64,000 nt of DNA from Ellagibacter isourolithinifaciens (GCF_008831035.1 NZ_WAJR01000010.1:27233-91232), one strand, 5' to 3'. Counted from the first letter of the stretch, positions 35,816 to 45,179 are shown. Notes: generated by a model from the letters alone, not told the origin. Numbers and translations are program-made.

Positions 35816-36760
35816 TTAAGCCCGACGGCGAAACACGAGATAGCTGTTCAGGGTGCCCGTCCGGCCATCCGCCTCGAATCGCGCAACGAGGCTCGCCTGG
35901 CGGTCGACGGCACGAGCGAGGTCAGCCACCTCCTCGTCCGAGAAGGTGTGACAATAGCGGTATGCATGCTGCCTGTTCTGCCACCCAAGCAGGTAATCGC
36001 CCTCATCGAGCGCGGGCAGCCCATACTCCACGCGAGCTTCCGCCGACGTTTCTACCGCCCTTGCTGCAAGCTCGGGACTCTTCGCGAACTGCCAAAGCGA
36101 CACCGCCACGTGCCCGCCGGGGCGCACGCTCTTGACGAGCGCCCGCAGAAGCGCCGCCCGCGAATCGGCACCGGGGACGTGGTGGAAGAAGCCGAAGCAC
36201 ACCGCCATATCGACAGACGGCGCTTTGATTGCGCGCCCAATCGAGCCGTCTATCAGTGAGTTTGCGATATCAAGCTTCTGGAAGGCAACGTTGTCGGCGT
36301 CGCCCGCGAGCCCATCGCGCGCAAGCTGCTCGCAATCGTCCACCGCGAAGTAGGCTATCGCCGCACCGGGCAACGCCTCTTGCAGAAAACGAAGGAAGCG
36401 CCCGTTGCCGCACGCCACATCGAGCACACGAAACGGCTCGCGGGAAAGCTGGCCGGCGAGGGGGGCGACATCACCGGGAAGAGGGCCTTCCGGACGCTCG
36501 CCGCAAGACCCCGCATCCTCGGGGCGCTCGCCAGCATCGCGCTCCAACTTGCCAGGGCGCGCCACGCCCTCGTGTCGAGAGCCCTCGAGGTGCGCCCCGC
36601 TGCTTACCGCCGCCGACGTCCCGGCGCAAAGCCCCATCTCGTCGAGGCAGCGCCCCCAACCCGCCCACGAGGAGCGACGGGTCGACGAGAACGACGAGGC
36701 GTTCTCGCGGTAGAAGGTCGAGGTTATGTCGCACAGCTTTCGGGCGGTTTCAGTATCCAT
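35816..36760 (-). CDS. Class I SAM-dependent methyltransferase
   Basis: A 314-residue methyltransferase. Motif I is VLDVACGNGRFLRFLQ near residue 112, followed by an acidic end of strand 2 (FAVDDCEQLA) and FFHHVPGADSRAALLR after strand 4. A poorly conserved stretch of about 60 residues (45-105) precedes the fold. The acceptor is unknown. The ribosome binding site is weak (GGATG). It is divergent from the elp3-like gene, only about 100 bases away, and a fragment of a second copy lies at 34398-34487. Confidence 0.82.
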   Translation of the reverse strand: MDTETARKLCDITSTFYRENASSFSSTRRSSWAGWGRCLDEMGLCAGTSAAVSSGAHLEGSRHEGVARPGKLERDAGERPEDAGSCGERPEGPLPGDVAPLAGQLSREPFRVLDVACGNGRFLRFLQEALPGAAIAYFAVDDCEQLARDGLAGDADNVAFQKLDIANSLIDGSIGRAIKAPSVDMAVCFGFFHHVPGADSRAALLRALVKSVRPGGHVAVSLWQFAKSPELAARAVETSAEARVEYGLPALDEGDYLLGWQNRQHAYRYCHTFSDEEVADLARAVDRQASLVARFEADGRTGTLNSYLVFRRRA

Positions 36761-36851
36761 AAGGCATCCCGTGCATTGTATCGCTTCGCGGTTCAACGCG
36801 CCGCCCGCAGCAGGCCAACAATCCGCCAGTGCGCGCCAGGTTCGCATAGCG

Positions 36852-36857
36852 TACAAT
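36852..36857 (+). promoter_or_regulatory. -10 box (TACAAT) of a probably leaderless gene
   Basis: TACAAT ends seven bases before the ATG at 36865, which puts the expected transcription start on or next to that ATG. No ribosome binding site is present. Confidence 0.55.
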
Positions 36858-36864
36858 GCCGCTT

Positions 36865-38826
36865 ATGCAGAAAACCCTCGAAATCATACTGTCGGCCCTG
36901 AGAGAACAGGGGCAGCCGCTCGACGCGAACGCGCTCGACCGAATTATCCGCGCGCGCAACCGCGAGCTACGAGGCCCTGTTCGCGCGGTGGCAAAAAAGA
37001 AGCTTCTCCCTTTCTACCAAAAGGTCAAGGAATCCGACCCCGAGCTATGGCGCGGTTGGGACATCGATGACGCACTCGAGGCGCTCCTCGTGCGCACCCT
37101 GCGAATGAAGCCCATGCGCACCGCGTCGGGTGTGGCGACCGTGACGGTGCTCACCAAGCCGTGGCCCTGCGCAAGCGCCTGCCTCTACTGCCCGAACGAC
37201 ATCCGCATGCCGAAGAGCTATCTAGCCGACGAACCCGCCTGTCAGCGAGCCGAGCGCAACTGGTTCGACCCCTATCTGCAGGTGGCGCTTCGCCTTCGCA
37301 CGCTCGCTGACATGGGGCACACGACCGACAAGGTAGAGCTCATCGTCCTCGGCGGCACTTGGACAGACTACCCGCGCGAGTACCGATTCTGGTTCACGCG
37401 CGAGCTCTTCCGCGCGCTGAACGAGGCATCGGACGCAAACGCGCAACGGGCGAGCATCGCCGAGCGACGCGCCTTCTACGAGCATTGCGGCGTTTTGAGC
37501 GAGCGAGACGACCTCGCCGCATTTGCTCGCAACGAGCAGGCTCGGGTCACCTGCGGCGAGCTCACCTACAACCAGGCGATTCGCGAACTCTACGGGAACG
37601 ACGCGGGCTGGCAGCGGGCAAGCAAAAGCCAGACGGCCGCGCTCGCAGATGTCACCCTCGAACACGAGCGCAACACGCAGGCCACGCATCGCTCAGTGGG
37701 ACTTGTCATCGAGACACGCCCCGATTGCATCACCCCCGGAGCGCTCACCGAAATGCGGACACTCGGCGCAACGAAGGTGCAAATCGGCATCCAAAGCCTT
37801 GACCAGCACATACTCGATGCGAACCTGCGCCGCATCTCCCTCGATCGCATCGGGCGCGCCTTCGAGCTCGCAAGGCTGTTCGGCTTCAAAATCCACGCGC
37901 ACTTCATGGCTAACCTTTACAGGGCCACGCCCGAGAGCGACGTCGCGGGGTACCGTGCCCTTGTCACCGACAGGCGCTTCCTTCCCGACGAGGTGAAAAT
38001 GTACCCCTGCGCGCTCGTCGACGGCACGGGTCTTGTGACTCACTGGCGAAACGGCACGTGGAAGCCCTACACCGAGAGAGAGCTCATTGACGTGCTGGTC
38101 GCGAACATGCAGGCCACACCCCCCTACGTTCGCGTGTCGCGCATGATCCGCGACATCTCCTCGCACGACATCATGGCCGGCAACAAGAAAGTGAACCTGC
38201 GTCAGATGGTCGATTGCGAGCTAGCGCGTCGCGGCGGCGGCGTGGAGGAAATCAGGACGCGCGAGATCGGCACGCGCGGGGCGGATTTGACCGAGCTTGC
38301 GCTCATCGAGTTCCCCTACGAGACCACCGTATCGAGCGAACGCTTCCTGCAGTGGGTAACGCCCGAAGGGAAAATCGCAGGGTTTTTGCGTCTGTCGCTG
38401 CCGAAAGCGAGCGCGATCGAGGCTGCGCGCGCGGAAGCGGAAAGCGAGCGCGGAGTGATCGGCTCAACGGGGTGCGAGGCAATGCCGATCGAAGGCAAGG
38501 CCATCTCTCACCAGGCCGCACGCGATATTGAGCCTGCAAGCGCAAGCGCGCAAGAAGAGCGCTCCGCCCGCGGCGCCTTCCCCCTGGCTGCAGACGAGGC
38601 CATGATCCGCGAGGTACACGTGTACGGCGCCGTCGCCGCGCTCGGCCATGCAAGCACAGGCGCGCAGCACACGGGGCTGGGCCGCAAGCTCGTCGCGCGG
38701 GCATGCGAAATCGCGCAAGAAGCAGGCTACGAGCGCATAAACGTCATCGGCGCGGTGGGGACGCGCGAGTACTATGCGACCCTCGGCTTCGAGCAACACG
38801 GCCTTTACCAGCAAAAAGAGCTTTAA
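36865..38826 (+). CDS. Elp3-family tRNA uridine(34) acetyltransferase (radical SAM/GNAT)
   Basis: A 653-residue Elp3 homologue. The radical SAM cluster motif is CASACLYC (Cys102, 106, 109) after TVLTKPWP. The C-terminal GNAT domain ends HTGLGRKLVARACEIAQEAG and GTREYYATLGFEQHGLYQ. Elp3 places a carboxymethyl group on wobble uridine using acetyl-CoA and SAM. About 60 residues near 530-590 are Ala/Ser/Glu-rich and may be a linker. The ATG at 36856 lies inside the -10 box, so I use ATG 36865, apparently leaderless. Confidence 0.9.
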   Translation: MQKTLEIILSALREQGQPLDANALDRIIRARNRELRGPVRAVAKKKLLPFYQKVKESDPELWRGWDIDDALEALLVRTLRMKPMRTASGVATVTVLTKPWPCASACLYCPNDIRMPKSYLADEPACQRAERNWFDPYLQVALRLRTLADMGHTTDKVELIVLGGTWTDYPREYRFWFTRELFRALNEASDANAQRASIAERRAFYEHCGVLSERDDLAAFARNEQARVTCGELTYNQAIRELYGNDAGWQRASKSQTAALADVTLEHERNTQATHRSVGLVIETRPDCITPGALTEMRTLGATKVQIGIQSLDQHILDANLRRISLDRIGRAFELARLFGFKIHAHFMANLYRATPESDVAGYRALVTDRRFLPDEVKMYPCALVDGTGLVTHWRNGTWKPYTERELIDVLVANMQATPPYVRVSRMIRDISSHDIMAGNKKVNLRQMVDCELARRGGGVEEIRTREIGTRGADLTELALIEFPYETTVSSERFLQWVTPEGKIAGFLRLSLPKASAIEAARAEAESERGVIGSTGCEAMPIEGKAISHQAARDIEPASASAQEERSARGAFPLAADEAMIREVHVYGAVAALGHASTGAQHTGLGRKLVARACEIAQEAGYERINVIGAVGTREYYATLGFEQHGLYQQKEL

Positions 38827-38963
38827 GCTTGCAAAGCACGCAGGGGCAGCCCCTAACGACCGGCGCCCCCGCTATTCTCGACGTCGGCCCTTCCCAAAAA
38901 AGCAGAAAGCGAGACAATCACCCGACCTCCGCCTCACCGTCGAAATTATCGCTGGCAGAGAGC

Positions 38964-39803
38964 TCACCGCACCCGCAGCTCCCAGAAGGCAACGGCGCTT
39001 GCCGCGGCCACGTTCAGGGAGTCGACATCGTGCGCCATGGGTATCTTCACCGTGTAGTCGCTCGCGTCGATCGTGGCTTGAGACAAGCCCTCGCCTTCAG
39101 TTCCGAGGACGATCGCGAGCTTCTCGCAGGAGCGAAGAGCCTCATCATCAAGCGAGATGGATTCGTCGGACAGGGCCATCGCCGCGACCTTGAACCCCAG
39201 GTCGTGAAGGAGCGGAATCCCCTCCCCCGCCCAAGACTGAACGCTTCCGATCCGCGTCCAGGGAACCTGGAACACCGTCCCCATCGACACGCGGGCGGCG
39301 CGACGGAAAAGCGGGTCGTGGCACGACGGGGTCACGAGAACCGCATCGACGCCGAGCGCAGCAGCGGAGCGGAAGATCGCCCCGATGTTGGTCGAGTTCC
39401 CGATATCCTCGAGCACCGCCACACGACGTGCACCCAGACTGTCCAGCAGCTCGGTCGCATTTGGTAAAGACGGGCGCTCGAACACGGCAAGTGCGCTTCT
39501 GACCACCTCGTATCCGGTAATCTCCTTGAAGAGCGTCTTGGGCGCGACGTAAATCGGCGTCGAGGCATTTGCCGCAAGCGCACGCTCGATGACGGGCATC
39601 GTGTCCTCGAGCAGCTTTTCGGGCAGCAGCATCGCGCGCGGGACGGCGCCGGCGACCATCGCGCGCTCGATCACCTTGAGCGACTCGCCGATGAACAGCC
39701 CTCTCTCGCGCAGTTCTGCGTCGGCCGTGCGCGTGAACAGGGAGAAGTCCCCGCCCCTCTCGACATCTGCGTCGCCCGTCTGCTCCAATGTGATTATCGG
39801 CAT
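38964..39803 (-). CDS. SpoU/TrmH-family RNA 2'-O-methyltransferase
   Basis: A 279-residue SPOUT methyltransferase. The three knot motifs are present: ILEDIGNSTNIGAIFRSAAA-like in motif 1 (EDIGNSTNIGAIFRSA), LGTEGEGLS in motif 2, and IPMAHDVDSLNVAAASAVAF in motif 3. An N-terminal L30e-like domain occupies residues 1-105. It methylates a ribose in tRNA or rRNA. ATG 39803 has GGGGAG upstream; an ATG seven codons earlier, at 39824, sits right after the patatin stop and could be used by coupling. It forms an operon with the patatin gene. Confidence 0.88.
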   Translation of the reverse strand: MPIITLEQTGDADVERGGDFSLFTRTADAELRERGLFIGESLKVIERAMVAGAVPRAMLLPEKLLEDTMPVIERALAANASTPIYVAPKTLFKEITGYEVVRSALAVFERPSLPNATELLDSLGARRVAVLEDIGNSTNIGAIFRSAAALGVDAVLVTPSCHDPLFRRAARVSMGTVFQVPWTRIGSVQSWAGEGIPLLHDLGFKVAAMALSDESISLDDEALRSCEKLAIVLGTEGEGLSQATIDASDYTVKIPMAHDVDSLNVAAASAVAFWELRVR

Positions 39804-39827
39804 TGCTCTCCCCTCTTGCGACATCGC

Positions 39828-40736
39828 CTACCGGCCACCAATCCACGCCTCCCACGAGGCTGCCTCGCGTTGCGCCTGCGCGTAGCCCGCATCGTAGGAC
39901 GCGCAAAGCTTCTCCCAATTCGTCTCTTTGTTGTCAACGGGCATCTCGTCGGGATAGAAAACGCAGGCAGAGCCCTCCCGTTCGAGCCGCTCCACCTCGT
40001 CGCACAGGGCGTTATAGCGAGACGGCCTCTCGATGGTGCGTTCGGCAACCAGGGGATGGTTCCGGAAGGCGGCGCGGAACACGGCGCGCGACAAAGCACC
40101 AAGGGGCTTTTTGCGATACCCCCGCGGCTGCGTTCGCACAATGAAGAAGCGCTCGAAACCGTCACGCCGCGCCGCGTCGAGACAAATTCCCCAGCTCGTC
40201 CCCATTCCGCCGTCCATATAGGTGCGACCGTCGATCGTCGTCGGCGGCATGAACAGGGGCATAGTCGAACTGGCGCGCACGCGCAGCATCATGTCGAGCA
40301 TCGTCGGCATATCCGCCTTCGTCCACGCCACGGTCTCGCCGGTTTCCCAATCGAATCCCTCGATGTGCACCTCGGCCTTGTTCGCAAGGAACGTCTCGAA
40401 GTCGAAGGCCATCACCTCGTCGGTGCCCGCCAAATCCTCAGCGATTCCCTCGTAGAGGTGATGCGCGTTGAAAAACCCTCTACCAGATAGGAAGCTACCG
40501 ACACCTCCGAACTCAGGGTCGCGCACCAAATCGGTGAACGAGGCGCGCGAGCGCTCGATATCGCGCGACACGTAGTTGACCGTATGGCTTGCACCAGCGG
40601 AAATGCCGTAAACCTTCGGAAAGTTCAGCTCGCGTTCGAGCAGTGTCGTCACCACACCGGCCGTGTAGCTCGCGCGCATGCCACCGCCCTCGAAGATAAG
40701 CGCAACGTCGTCTATGTTGGGTTCGTATTGAGACAT
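39828..40736 (-). CDS. Patatin-like phospholipase
   Basis: A 302-residue patatin-fold lipase of the RssA/YlbK type. The oxyanion loop is FEGGGMRASYTAG, the nucleophile serine is in GISAG near residue 47, and the dyad aspartate is in DGGMG near residue 175. It hydrolyses acyl esters in the cytoplasm or at the membrane. The -10 box at 40744-40749 lies seven bases before the ATG and there is no ribosome binding site, so the message is probably leaderless. Confidence 0.9.
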   Translation of the reverse strand: MSQYEPNIDDVALIFEGGGMRASYTAGVVTTLLERELNFPKVYGISAGASHTVNYVSRDIERSRASFTDLVRDPEFGGVGSFLSGRGFFNAHHLYEGIAEDLAGTDEVMAFDFETFLANKAEVHIEGFDWETGETVAWTKADMPTMLDMMLRVRASSTMPLFMPPTTIDGRTYMDGGMGTSWGICLDAARRDGFERFFIVRTQPRGYRKKPLGALSRAVFRAAFRNHPLVAERTIERPSRYNALCDEVERLEREGSACVFYPDEMPVDNKETNWEKLCASYDAGYAQAQREAASWEAWIGGR

Positions 40737-40743
40737 GGCAGGG

Positions 40744-40749
40744 ATTATA
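40744..40749 (-). promoter_or_regulatory. -10 box (TATAAT) of the patatin-methyltransferase operon
   Basis: A perfect TATAAT on the minus strand, seven bases from the ATG at 40736. Initiation would fall at or next to the start codon. Confidence 0.65.
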
Positions 40750-40808
40750 CCCCGACAAAGCCCTGATTGTTGGTTGCATCTGCGCGATTGGCCGCGCTTG
40801 CGAAACCT

Positions 40809-41867
40809 CTATTCGCCGCTTCCAGATACGGTGCCGTTGGAAGCAGACGACGACCCCGATGCGGAGTCCTGGCCAGAAGAAGCGCTTCCGCCGCTCGCGC
40901 TCCCCTGCTCTCCCGATGAACTTGCGCCTGCATTTGTGCCCGAAGATGTCGAGGTACCGCTTTGCCCCTGGCCGCTTCCCTGCGCTCCCGATTGAGAGGA
41001 CCCTGACTGATTTTGCGAAGTCGAGCTGTTGGTATCCGAAGAGTCGCTTTTCGCCGCATTCGAAGTTGCGCTCGACGCGGACGCGCTCTGGGAATCACCG
41101 CTCGCCTCAGAATCGGCCACGTGCTGCTTGTCCACCTGGGCATCTTGCTGCGCGTCCGAATCCTGGTTCTCCCGGACAACCTGCTCGATCGCCGCTGGCT
41201 TCGCGCCAAGACCCTGGCCTTGCGTGGTCAGCATGACAAATCCCGCGCTCACCGCCACCGCGACGAGTGCGGACACTATCGACACGGCGATCACGCCTCG
41301 CTGTATGCGCTTATCATGCTCGCGCTTCTCGCGAACATGCTGCGCAGTGATGTCCCCGGCGAGCGACTTATCACCCAGGTGAGGCGTCACCGTGGCGCGG
41401 CCGGGCACTCCCCCAGCAATCACGCGCCCCGAGGCGAACTGATCGACGGCCCTCATCGAAGTGCCCGCAAACTCAGCTTGTTCGGTTTGCCCCGCTTTCG
41501 GGCCGTCGGCTCGCACATCTTCTTCCGTCGAGGCTGTGTCATCTTCCTCCGTCCCAAATGGGACCGCCTCTAAACCTTCCAACCCTTCAGCGTCGCCAAC
41601 GCCGTCAGTATTCGACTCCTCATCCGAGTCGTGCATGCCGCGCAGCTTAGTCGCCGACTGCTCCAGGAAGCGCTTGTATACCTGCGACGCGACCGTCGAG
41701 ACGACCGAGCCAACCGCAACGCCGATCACCGACCCTGCGATGCCAATCTGCGCCGAAAGCAGCATCGACGTCACCGCGGCAAGCGCGCCCGCCGTAAGCT
41801 GCGCGCCAGAGAGCCCCTCGAACAAGCTCTTTGCCGTGAATGATGTGTTCTTTGCCCGTTCAGCCAT
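40809..41867 (-). CDS. Membrane protein with a long Ser/Gly-rich tail
   Basis: A 352-residue protein of unknown function. Residues 10-65 contain two hydrophobic stretches rich in Ala/Gly (AQLTAGALAAVTSMLLSAQI, then GSVIGVAVGSVVSTVAS). An acidic linker follows, then one clear helix near 190-215. The last 120 residues are almost all Ser, Gly, Ala, Gln and Asn. The tail would be outside the cell if the last helix spans outward. No cell-wall anchor is visible. GAGG before ATG 41867 sets the start. Confidence 0.7.
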   Translation of the reverse strand: MAERAKNTSFTAKSLFEGLSGAQLTAGALAAVTSMLLSAQIGIAGSVIGVAVGSVVSTVASQVYKRFLEQSATKLRGMHDSDEESNTDGVGDAEGLEGLEAVPFGTEEDDTASTEEDVRADGPKAGQTEQAEFAGTSMRAVDQFASGRVIAGGVPGRATVTPHLGDKSLAGDITAQHVREKREHDKRIQRGVIAVSIVSALVAVAVSAGFVMLTTQGQGLGAKPAAIEQVVRENQDSDAQQDAQVDKQHVADSEASGDSQSASASSATSNAAKSDSSDTNSSTSQNQSGSSQSGAQGSGQGQSGTSTSSGTNAGASSSGEQGSASGGSASSGQDSASGSSSASNGTVSGSGE

Positions 41868-42091
41868 GTTCAACCTCGTGCTTATCATCTTCTCGCTTGC
41901 TTTCCGAAGGTAGAACATATCCTCCTCATGTGGTGGGAATTTGAACCAGGGGAACTCTTCGCCAGATTGATACCCAACCCTCACAGATATGTCACTTTCG
42001 CCCCGCTGCAAGGCTCTACCGCGATCGAAGCCGCCAAGAAAGTTACCTAAGCGTATACTTGCCGTAGTGTTTCCGACTGAAAGGATTCTCG

Positions 42092-42325
42092 ATGGAAAAG
42101 CCTATTCTTTATTACTGGGCGCCCTGTTCAACCTGCTCGGTGGCGGTGAACATCGCCGATGAGCTGGGGATAGAGCTCGACAAGCGCGACGTCGAGCAGG
42201 AAGCCCCCTACCAAGAGCTGCTTGCGCTCGGCGGCGACGCGAACAAGATTCCCTACCTCTATGTGGGCGGCGAGCTTATCGAGGGGCAGGAAGCAGTACT
42301 GGCGAAACTCGAAGCCATGAAATAA
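42092..42325 (+). CDS. Glutaredoxin-like thiol protein
   Basis: A 77-residue thioredoxin-fold protein with the active site CSTC at residues 12-15, and IPYLYVGGELIEG with the cis-proline. Size and motif match glutaredoxin/NrdH-like proteins or the N-terminal half of glutathione transferases. It probably reduces disulfides. AAAGGA precedes the ATG. Confidence 0.85.
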   Translation: MEKPILYYWAPCSTCSVAVNIADELGIELDKRDVEQEAPYQELLALGGDANKIPYLYVGGELIEGQEAVLAKLEAMK

Positions 42326-42484
42326 AGGGCCTCATCGCCTTGTGCCGCGCGGCCGCCTGAGAGTGCGTTGCCCATCTCTGGCGTCGCGCGGTTTTGTTCT
42401 ACCAGCCGTCATCGGCCTGCCCGTTTTCCCGTCGTTGTGCTAACCTCCGAACATAAGTTGCAGCACTCCCGTTTGGAGGTATCT

Positions 42485-43849
42485 ATGAATCAAACCGAAG
42501 GCCCTATCGCCTACACCGCCATCCCCGACAAGGTCACCCGTAATGCGCATGCGGCTTTTGCCTCGGACCCAGCCGCGCGCATCGCAAAGAATGCCGTTTC
42601 CGCAAGCCCGATACGCAAGGTCGCCCGCGTCCCCGAGGCGCTCAGCCTCGATGCGAGCACCTTCGACGTCCAGCTCTCCCAAGGCGACATCACTAACCAG
42701 AAGCGTTCGGGTCGCTGCTGGATGTTCGCAAGCCTGAACACCATGCGCTTTCGCATCATGAAGAAGCTCAACCTGAAGACGTTTGAGCTGTCGCAAGCCT
42801 ATCCCCTCTTCTGGGACAAGTACGAGCGTGCCAACTGGTTTTTCCAGAACATCATTGCCACCGCAAATGAGCCTGTGACCTCGCGAGATGTTTCGTTTCT
42901 TCTCCTTGACCCGCTTTGCGACGGCGGGCAGTGGGATATGTTTCGATCCATTGTGAAGAAATACGGCGTCGTGCCGAAGGACGCCATGCCCGAAACGCAC
43001 TGCTCGTCGAACACGGGAGATATGGATGCCTTCCTTACTCGCTTCCTTCGCGCTGGCGCTAAAGCGCTTCGCGATATGATCGCGGGCGGTGCCGACAAGG
43101 AGACCCTTGCCGCAAAGCAGGCTGAGCTTCTCGAGCAGTTCTACCGCATGCTTGCAATTTGCCTCGGCGAGCCGCCGAAGTCGTTTGAAGCCCGTATCCG
43201 CGACAAGGACGACAAGCTGGTCGTTTCGGGGACCTTCAGCCCAAAGCAGTTCTTTGACGAATACGTAGGCATGAACCTCGACGACTACATCTCGGTCATC
43301 AACGCTCCGACCGAAGACAAGCCGTACTATCGTTCATATTCCGTAAGGTTCCTTGGTAATGTTGCCGAAGATGGAGGGGTCCATTACGTGAACCTTCCCG
43401 TCGAATCTCTAAAGAGAGCGGCAATCGCCCAGCTCAAGGACGGCCTTCCTGTATGGTTCGGCTGCGACGTCGACCAGAACTACCTGCAAGACGACGGCAT
43501 GATGGGTATCACCACCATGGATGCCGACGGGCTGTTCGGCGTGCCGGTAATGGCAGGCTTGGACAAAGCGGCTCGACTCGATTATGGCGAATCGCTTATG
43601 ACGCATGCGATGGTGTTTCAGGGAGTGAACTTGGACGGCGAGGGGAAGCCCACGCTTTGGCGCGTCGAGAATAGCTGGGGCAAAGACCACGGCCATGACG
43701 GCTATGATCTTATGACCGACGATTGGTTCTCGGAATACGTCTATCAGGTCGTCATCGACAGGAAATATCTCACCGAGGATGAGCTTGCAGCCTACGACAG
43801 CGCCTCCACTCCCCTTGCACCATGGGACCCCATGGGCGCGCTTGCATAA
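42485..43849 (+). CDS. pepC: C1-family aminopeptidase (PepC/bleomycin hydrolase)
   Basis: A 454-residue cysteine aminopeptidase. The papain-like triad is visible: Gln72 and Cys78 in QKRSGRCWMF, His in LMTHAMVFQGV, and Asn in VENSWGKDHG. The enzyme trims N-terminal residues from peptides in the cytoplasm as a hexamer. GGAGGT before the ATG at 42485 sets the start; an in-frame start upstream has no site. The C-terminal residues APWDPMGALA are the usual tail that sits in the active cleft. Confidence 0.95.
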   Translation: MNQTEGPIAYTAIPDKVTRNAHAAFASDPAARIAKNAVSASPIRKVARVPEALSLDASTFDVQLSQGDITNQKRSGRCWMFASLNTMRFRIMKKLNLKTFELSQAYPLFWDKYERANWFFQNIIATANEPVTSRDVSFLLLDPLCDGGQWDMFRSIVKKYGVVPKDAMPETHCSSNTGDMDAFLTRFLRAGAKALRDMIAGGADKETLAAKQAELLEQFYRMLAICLGEPPKSFEARIRDKDDKLVVSGTFSPKQFFDEYVGMNLDDYISVINAPTEDKPYYRSYSVRFLGNVAEDGGVHYVNLPVESLKRAAIAQLKDGLPVWFGCDVDQNYLQDDGMMGITTMDADGLFGVPVMAGLDKAARLDYGESLMTHAMVFQGVNLDGEGKPTLWRVENSWGKDHGHDGYDLMTDDWFSEYVYQVVIDRKYLTEDELAAYDSASTPLAPWDPMGALA

Positions 43850-43897
43850 CATTATACCTGCTAGATTCACTTTTTCGCCACAATCCTGATGTTAGTG

Positions 43898-43927
43898 GTG
43901 ACAAACTGAATTCACAACGATTACAAT
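43898..43927 (+). promoter_or_regulatory. Promoter of the cation efflux gene
   Basis: GTGACA at 43898-43903 and TACAAT at 43922-43927 with an 18-base spacer. The start would be near 43934, leaving a leader of about 230 bases before the ATG at 44163. Confidence 0.6.
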
Positions 43928-43933
43928 GTGGCC

Positions 43934-44162
43934 ACTCTTTGCACTGCATTGCCGCGACAGTCAACGCGACAAGCTTTTACAGCGCAAACTGATCAGGCCG
44001 TGGTGTAGCGCCATGGAGCCGGGCCGGCGGGGACGTCGGCAGCAGATGCATCTTTTGGACGCGCCTGCGGGACAGTTGCCGTTCCGCAGGCGCGTTTTGT
44101 ATTTTTCGAACGCAAGTGCGGGTAGCTAAGAGACACTGTTCCCTACCCAAGGAGTTCGACCA
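43934..44162 (+). promoter_or_regulatory. Long leader with attenuator, candidate metal riboswitch
   Basis: The untranslated leader of the CDF gene contains a G+C-rich region at about 44005-44045 able to fold into stems (gccgggccggcggggacgtc). It is followed by the intrinsic terminator at 44059-44098, ahead of the ribosome binding site AAGGAG at 44149. This is the layout of a transcriptional riboswitch. I cannot match it to the NiCo (czcD) or Mn (yybP-ykoY) consensus by eye. Confidence 0.45.
44059..44098 (+). terminator. Intrinsic terminator inside the CDF gene leader
   Basis: acgcgcctgcgg at 44059-44070 pairs exactly with 44084-44095 around a 13-base loop, then TTTT and a second T-run at 44101. 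It lies 65 bases before the coding start. Confidence 0.85.
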
Positions 44163-45101
44163 ATGGCAGATAACCCCAAAACCAACCCTATGAATGACGA
44201 AGACCCGAAGTCTCGCAAGGACAGAGACATTCCGGATAGGCAAAAAGTAACCCGGAAAGTCGCCACTGTCGGAGTGGGCGGAAATATCTTTCTTGCAGCC
44301 TTTAAGCTGTTCGCAGGCATTTTCGGTAATTCCACCGCAATGATATCCGATGCCGTCCACTCGCTTTCGGACGTGTTCGCGACCGCTATTGCATTTGTGG
44401 GTGTGAGGCTTGCTGAGCGCGACGCCGACAGCGACCACCCTTATGGACACGAACGGTTCGAAAGCGTTGCATCCCTTGCTTTGGGTCTGATTCTTTTGTT
44501 CACGGGCTTGGCAATCGGATACTCCAGTTTGGAGAGCATTGCGACCGGGTCGTATCTCGATACCGCCACGCCGAGCCTCATTGCCCTCATCGCGGCAATT
44601 GTATCTATCGTCGCAAAGGAAGGGATGTTCTGGTATACCCGCCATTGGGCGCGCACCATAAACTCGAGTGCATTCATGGCCGACGCATGGCACCATCGCT
44701 CTGACGCGCTCTCCTCTGTTGGCGCGCTTGCTGGCATCGGCGCCTCGATGCTCGGGTTTCACGCAGGCGACGCAATTGCCAGCTTGGTCATCTGCGTCAT
44801 CATATTGAAGGTCGCATTCGATGTCTTAAAGGAATCGCTTAGTAGCCTAACTGATACCGCTTGCGATTCGGCATTCGAACATGAGCTCGGAGATGTCATC
44901 AGCAATACACCGGGTGTTATCCGAATCGACGACTTGCGTACACGCAAGTTTGGAAACAAGGTATACGTTGACGCAGAAATCGCCGTTGATGGCTCGCAAA
45001 CGCTTATTCAAGCTCATGAAATCGCTGAAGCCGCTCACGATGCCGTTGAGTCTCATTTTGACAATGTGAAGCATATTATGATTCATGAGAACCCCGCATA
45101 G
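44163..45101 (+). CDS. Cation diffusion facilitator (CDF) metal exporter
   Basis: A 312-residue CDF transporter with six helices and a cytoplasmic ferredoxin-like domain (about residues 225-312). Site A is formed by His66/Asp70 (DAVHSLSD) in helix 2 and His177/Asp181 (AWHHRSDAL) in helix 5. The HxxxD/HxxxD set favours Zn, Co or Ni over Mn. It exports the metal in exchange for protons. The long leader suggests metal control of its expression. Confidence 0.92.
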   Translation: MADNPKTNPMNDEDPKSRKDRDIPDRQKVTRKVATVGVGGNIFLAAFKLFAGIFGNSTAMISDAVHSLSDVFATAIAFVGVRLAERDADSDHPYGHERFESVASLALGLILLFTGLAIGYSSLESIATGSYLDTATPSLIALIAAIVSIVAKEGMFWYTRHWARTINSSAFMADAWHHRSDALSSVGALAGIGASMLGFHAGDAIASLVICVIILKVAFDVLKESLSSLTDTACDSAFEHELGDVISNTPGVIRIDDLRTRKFGNKVYVDAEIAVDGSQTLIQAHEIAEAAHDAVESHFDNVKHIMIHENPA

Positions 45102-45146
45102 AGCCCCGATTGCGCCTCGATAGAATCTAGAAATTGAGCCTTTAAG

Positions 45147-45179
45147 ATAAGGCCGCCACATCCCTCGTGGCGGCCTTAT
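45147..45179. terminator. Bidirectional intrinsic terminator between CDF and nrdG genes
   Basis: ataaggccgccac at 45147-45159 pairs exactly with 45167-45179. Thirteen pairs, seven-base loop, with A/T-rich flanks on both sides. It serves the two convergent genes. Confidence 0.85.
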
